This document shows positions 5,108 to 5,611 of a stretch of DNA of 5,611 nucleotides, piece after piece. The notes beneath the pieces were generated by a model. The model was given only the letters and a program-made list of their open reading frames with translations. It was not told the DNA's origin and made no database searches. The first letter of the stretch is position 1; each line of letters begins with the position of its first letter. Made by a program: the position numbers and the translations under genes. The stretch covers positions 1 through 5,611 of the forward strand of contig JAPUKM010000159.1 in assembly GCA_027295645.1 (NCBI GenBank), written 5' to 3'. Source of the DNA: Chloroflexota bacterium. Its GTDB lineage: Bacteria; Chloroflexota; Dehalococcoidia; Lucifugimonadales; JAPUKM01.

Positions 5108-5611
5108 TTGAACTGTCCCACCTGCAATACCGAGAACCCCGGCGACGCTCTCGTCTGCTCCAACTGCGGTGCCGACCTGCCCGCCACAAGCGACCCGGTG
5201 ACCGATGCCGGCCCACCGATCGAAGGGCAGGTAATACCACCCTCGGTAACCCCGCCCTTGGCCCTTCAGCGTTCAGAGTTCCCGGGCTTTCAGGTCCGGC
5301 TAGCCGCGTTCATGATCGATTTCCTCCTTGTATATACGGCCATATTCCTGTTGAGCCATCTTCTGAATATATTGGCAGCGGTTGTATGGCCGGCATACTT
5401 CGCTATATTGACGATCATGTACGGTCAAACCCCGGGGAAGAGGGCTTTGAACATCGGGGTTGTCGACCATGATGGAAATCTGCCTCGTCCGAGACACGTG
5501 ATGTATCGAGAGCTATACAGGTTTGCCGTAGTATTCTTTGCGGTTCTGGTGGAGGGGCCCGTAGCCGTTACCTTTATAGCCGTTGCCCTACTGCTGATGG
5601 GGCACATGGCT
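5108..5611 (+). CDS. Zinc-ribbon RDD-domain membrane protein, 3'-truncated by window edge
   Basis: The frame is open from TTG 5108 to the window end: 168 codons with no stop. The N-terminus is a zinc ribbon, CPTC (C3, C6) and CSNCG (C17, C20), followed by a Pro/Thr-rich linker (about 25-55). The RDD domain then begins: FQVRLAAFMIDFLLVYTAIF (61-80) carries the characteristic Arg (R64) and Asp (D71) in the first membrane helix (about 65-83), a second helix spans about 85-104, then the hallmark GQTPGKRALNIGVVD (106-120), RPRHVMYRELYR (127-138), and a third hydrophobic segment from about 139 to 164. RDD proteins are small integral membrane proteins of mostly unknown role, some tied to transport or ion homeostasis; the zinc ribbon presumably lies in the cytoplasm. 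In-frame TGA at 5090-5092 precedes the TTG and no other start codon lies between, so TTG is the only start upstream of the zinc ribbon. Five ATA isoleucine codons fit the lower local GC. Confidence 0.88.
   Translation, partial: MNCPTCNTENPGDALVCSNCGADLPATSDPVTDAGPPIEGQVIPPSVTPPLALQRSEFPGFQVRLAAFMIDFLLVYTAIFLLSHLLNILAAVVWPAYFAILTIMYGQTPGKRALNIGVVDHDGNLPRPRHVMYRELYRFAVVFFAVLVEGPVAVTFIAVALLLMGHMA

Noticed and set aside
4176..5240. 354-residue open frame on the minus strand over the aminotransferase and RDD gene starts
   Set aside because: It is antisense to conserved PLP motifs and to the zinc ribbon, with arginine- and histidine-rich low-complexity composition and no domain signature.
1..5611. 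A defence island, mobile element or other novel multi-gene system
   Set aside because: The five genes have unrelated predicted roles, separate control regions and no transposase, integrase, terminal repeats or toxin-antitoxin-like pairs.

Overview
The window is GC-rich, tightly packed bacterial DNA with five protein-coding genes, two of them cut by the window edges. I see no rRNA, tRNA, CRISPR array, insertion sequence or phage gene. The long G+C-rich reading frames, the LeuRS with two Cys4 zinc knuckles, and the mix of a HemL-like class-III aminotransferase, a stand-alone SbcD-like phosphoesterase and a zinc-ribbon RDD membrane protein remind me of Chloroflexota (Dehalococcoidia/SAR202-like). 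That assignment is an inference from general resemblance and was not tested by any search.

Layout: (1) 1-2081 (+) is the 3' five-sixths or so of leuS, leucyl-tRNA synthetase, with an intact editing domain, KMSKS loop and C-terminal domain; the HIGH-containing N-terminus lies upstream of the window. (2) 2113-2562 (-) is a 149-aa protein of unknown function, convergent with leuS across a 31-bp gap. (3) 2563-2722 is a divergent intergenic region with a bulged inverted repeat (2602-2651) and a GC-rich hairpin just past it (2737-2754). (4) 2723-3514 (+) is a short metallophosphoesterase of the SbcD/Mre11-like group; its start is uncertain (GTG 2723 or TTG 2777). (5) 3624-4958 (+) is a PLP-dependent class-III aminotransferase related to glutamate-1-semialdehyde aminomutase but probably not HemL, with a clear -10 box and Shine-Dalgarno sequence upstream. 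(6) 5108-5611 (+) is the start of a TTG-initiated zinc-ribbon/RDD-domain membrane protein that runs off the window, preceded by an extended -10 promoter and a leader holding a stem-loop and a possible 12-codon ORF.

The genes do not form an obvious pathway: translation, nucleic-acid or phosphoester hydrolysis, amino-group transfer and a membrane protein. Each appears to have its own upstream control region, so this looks like an ordinary chromosomal housekeeping/accessory neighbourhood and not a dedicated multi-gene system. I did not find a convincing novel system. The points most worth a second look are the structured intergenic region at 2602-2754, the unassigned 149-aa protein, the substrate of the aminotransferase, and the leader of the RDD gene.
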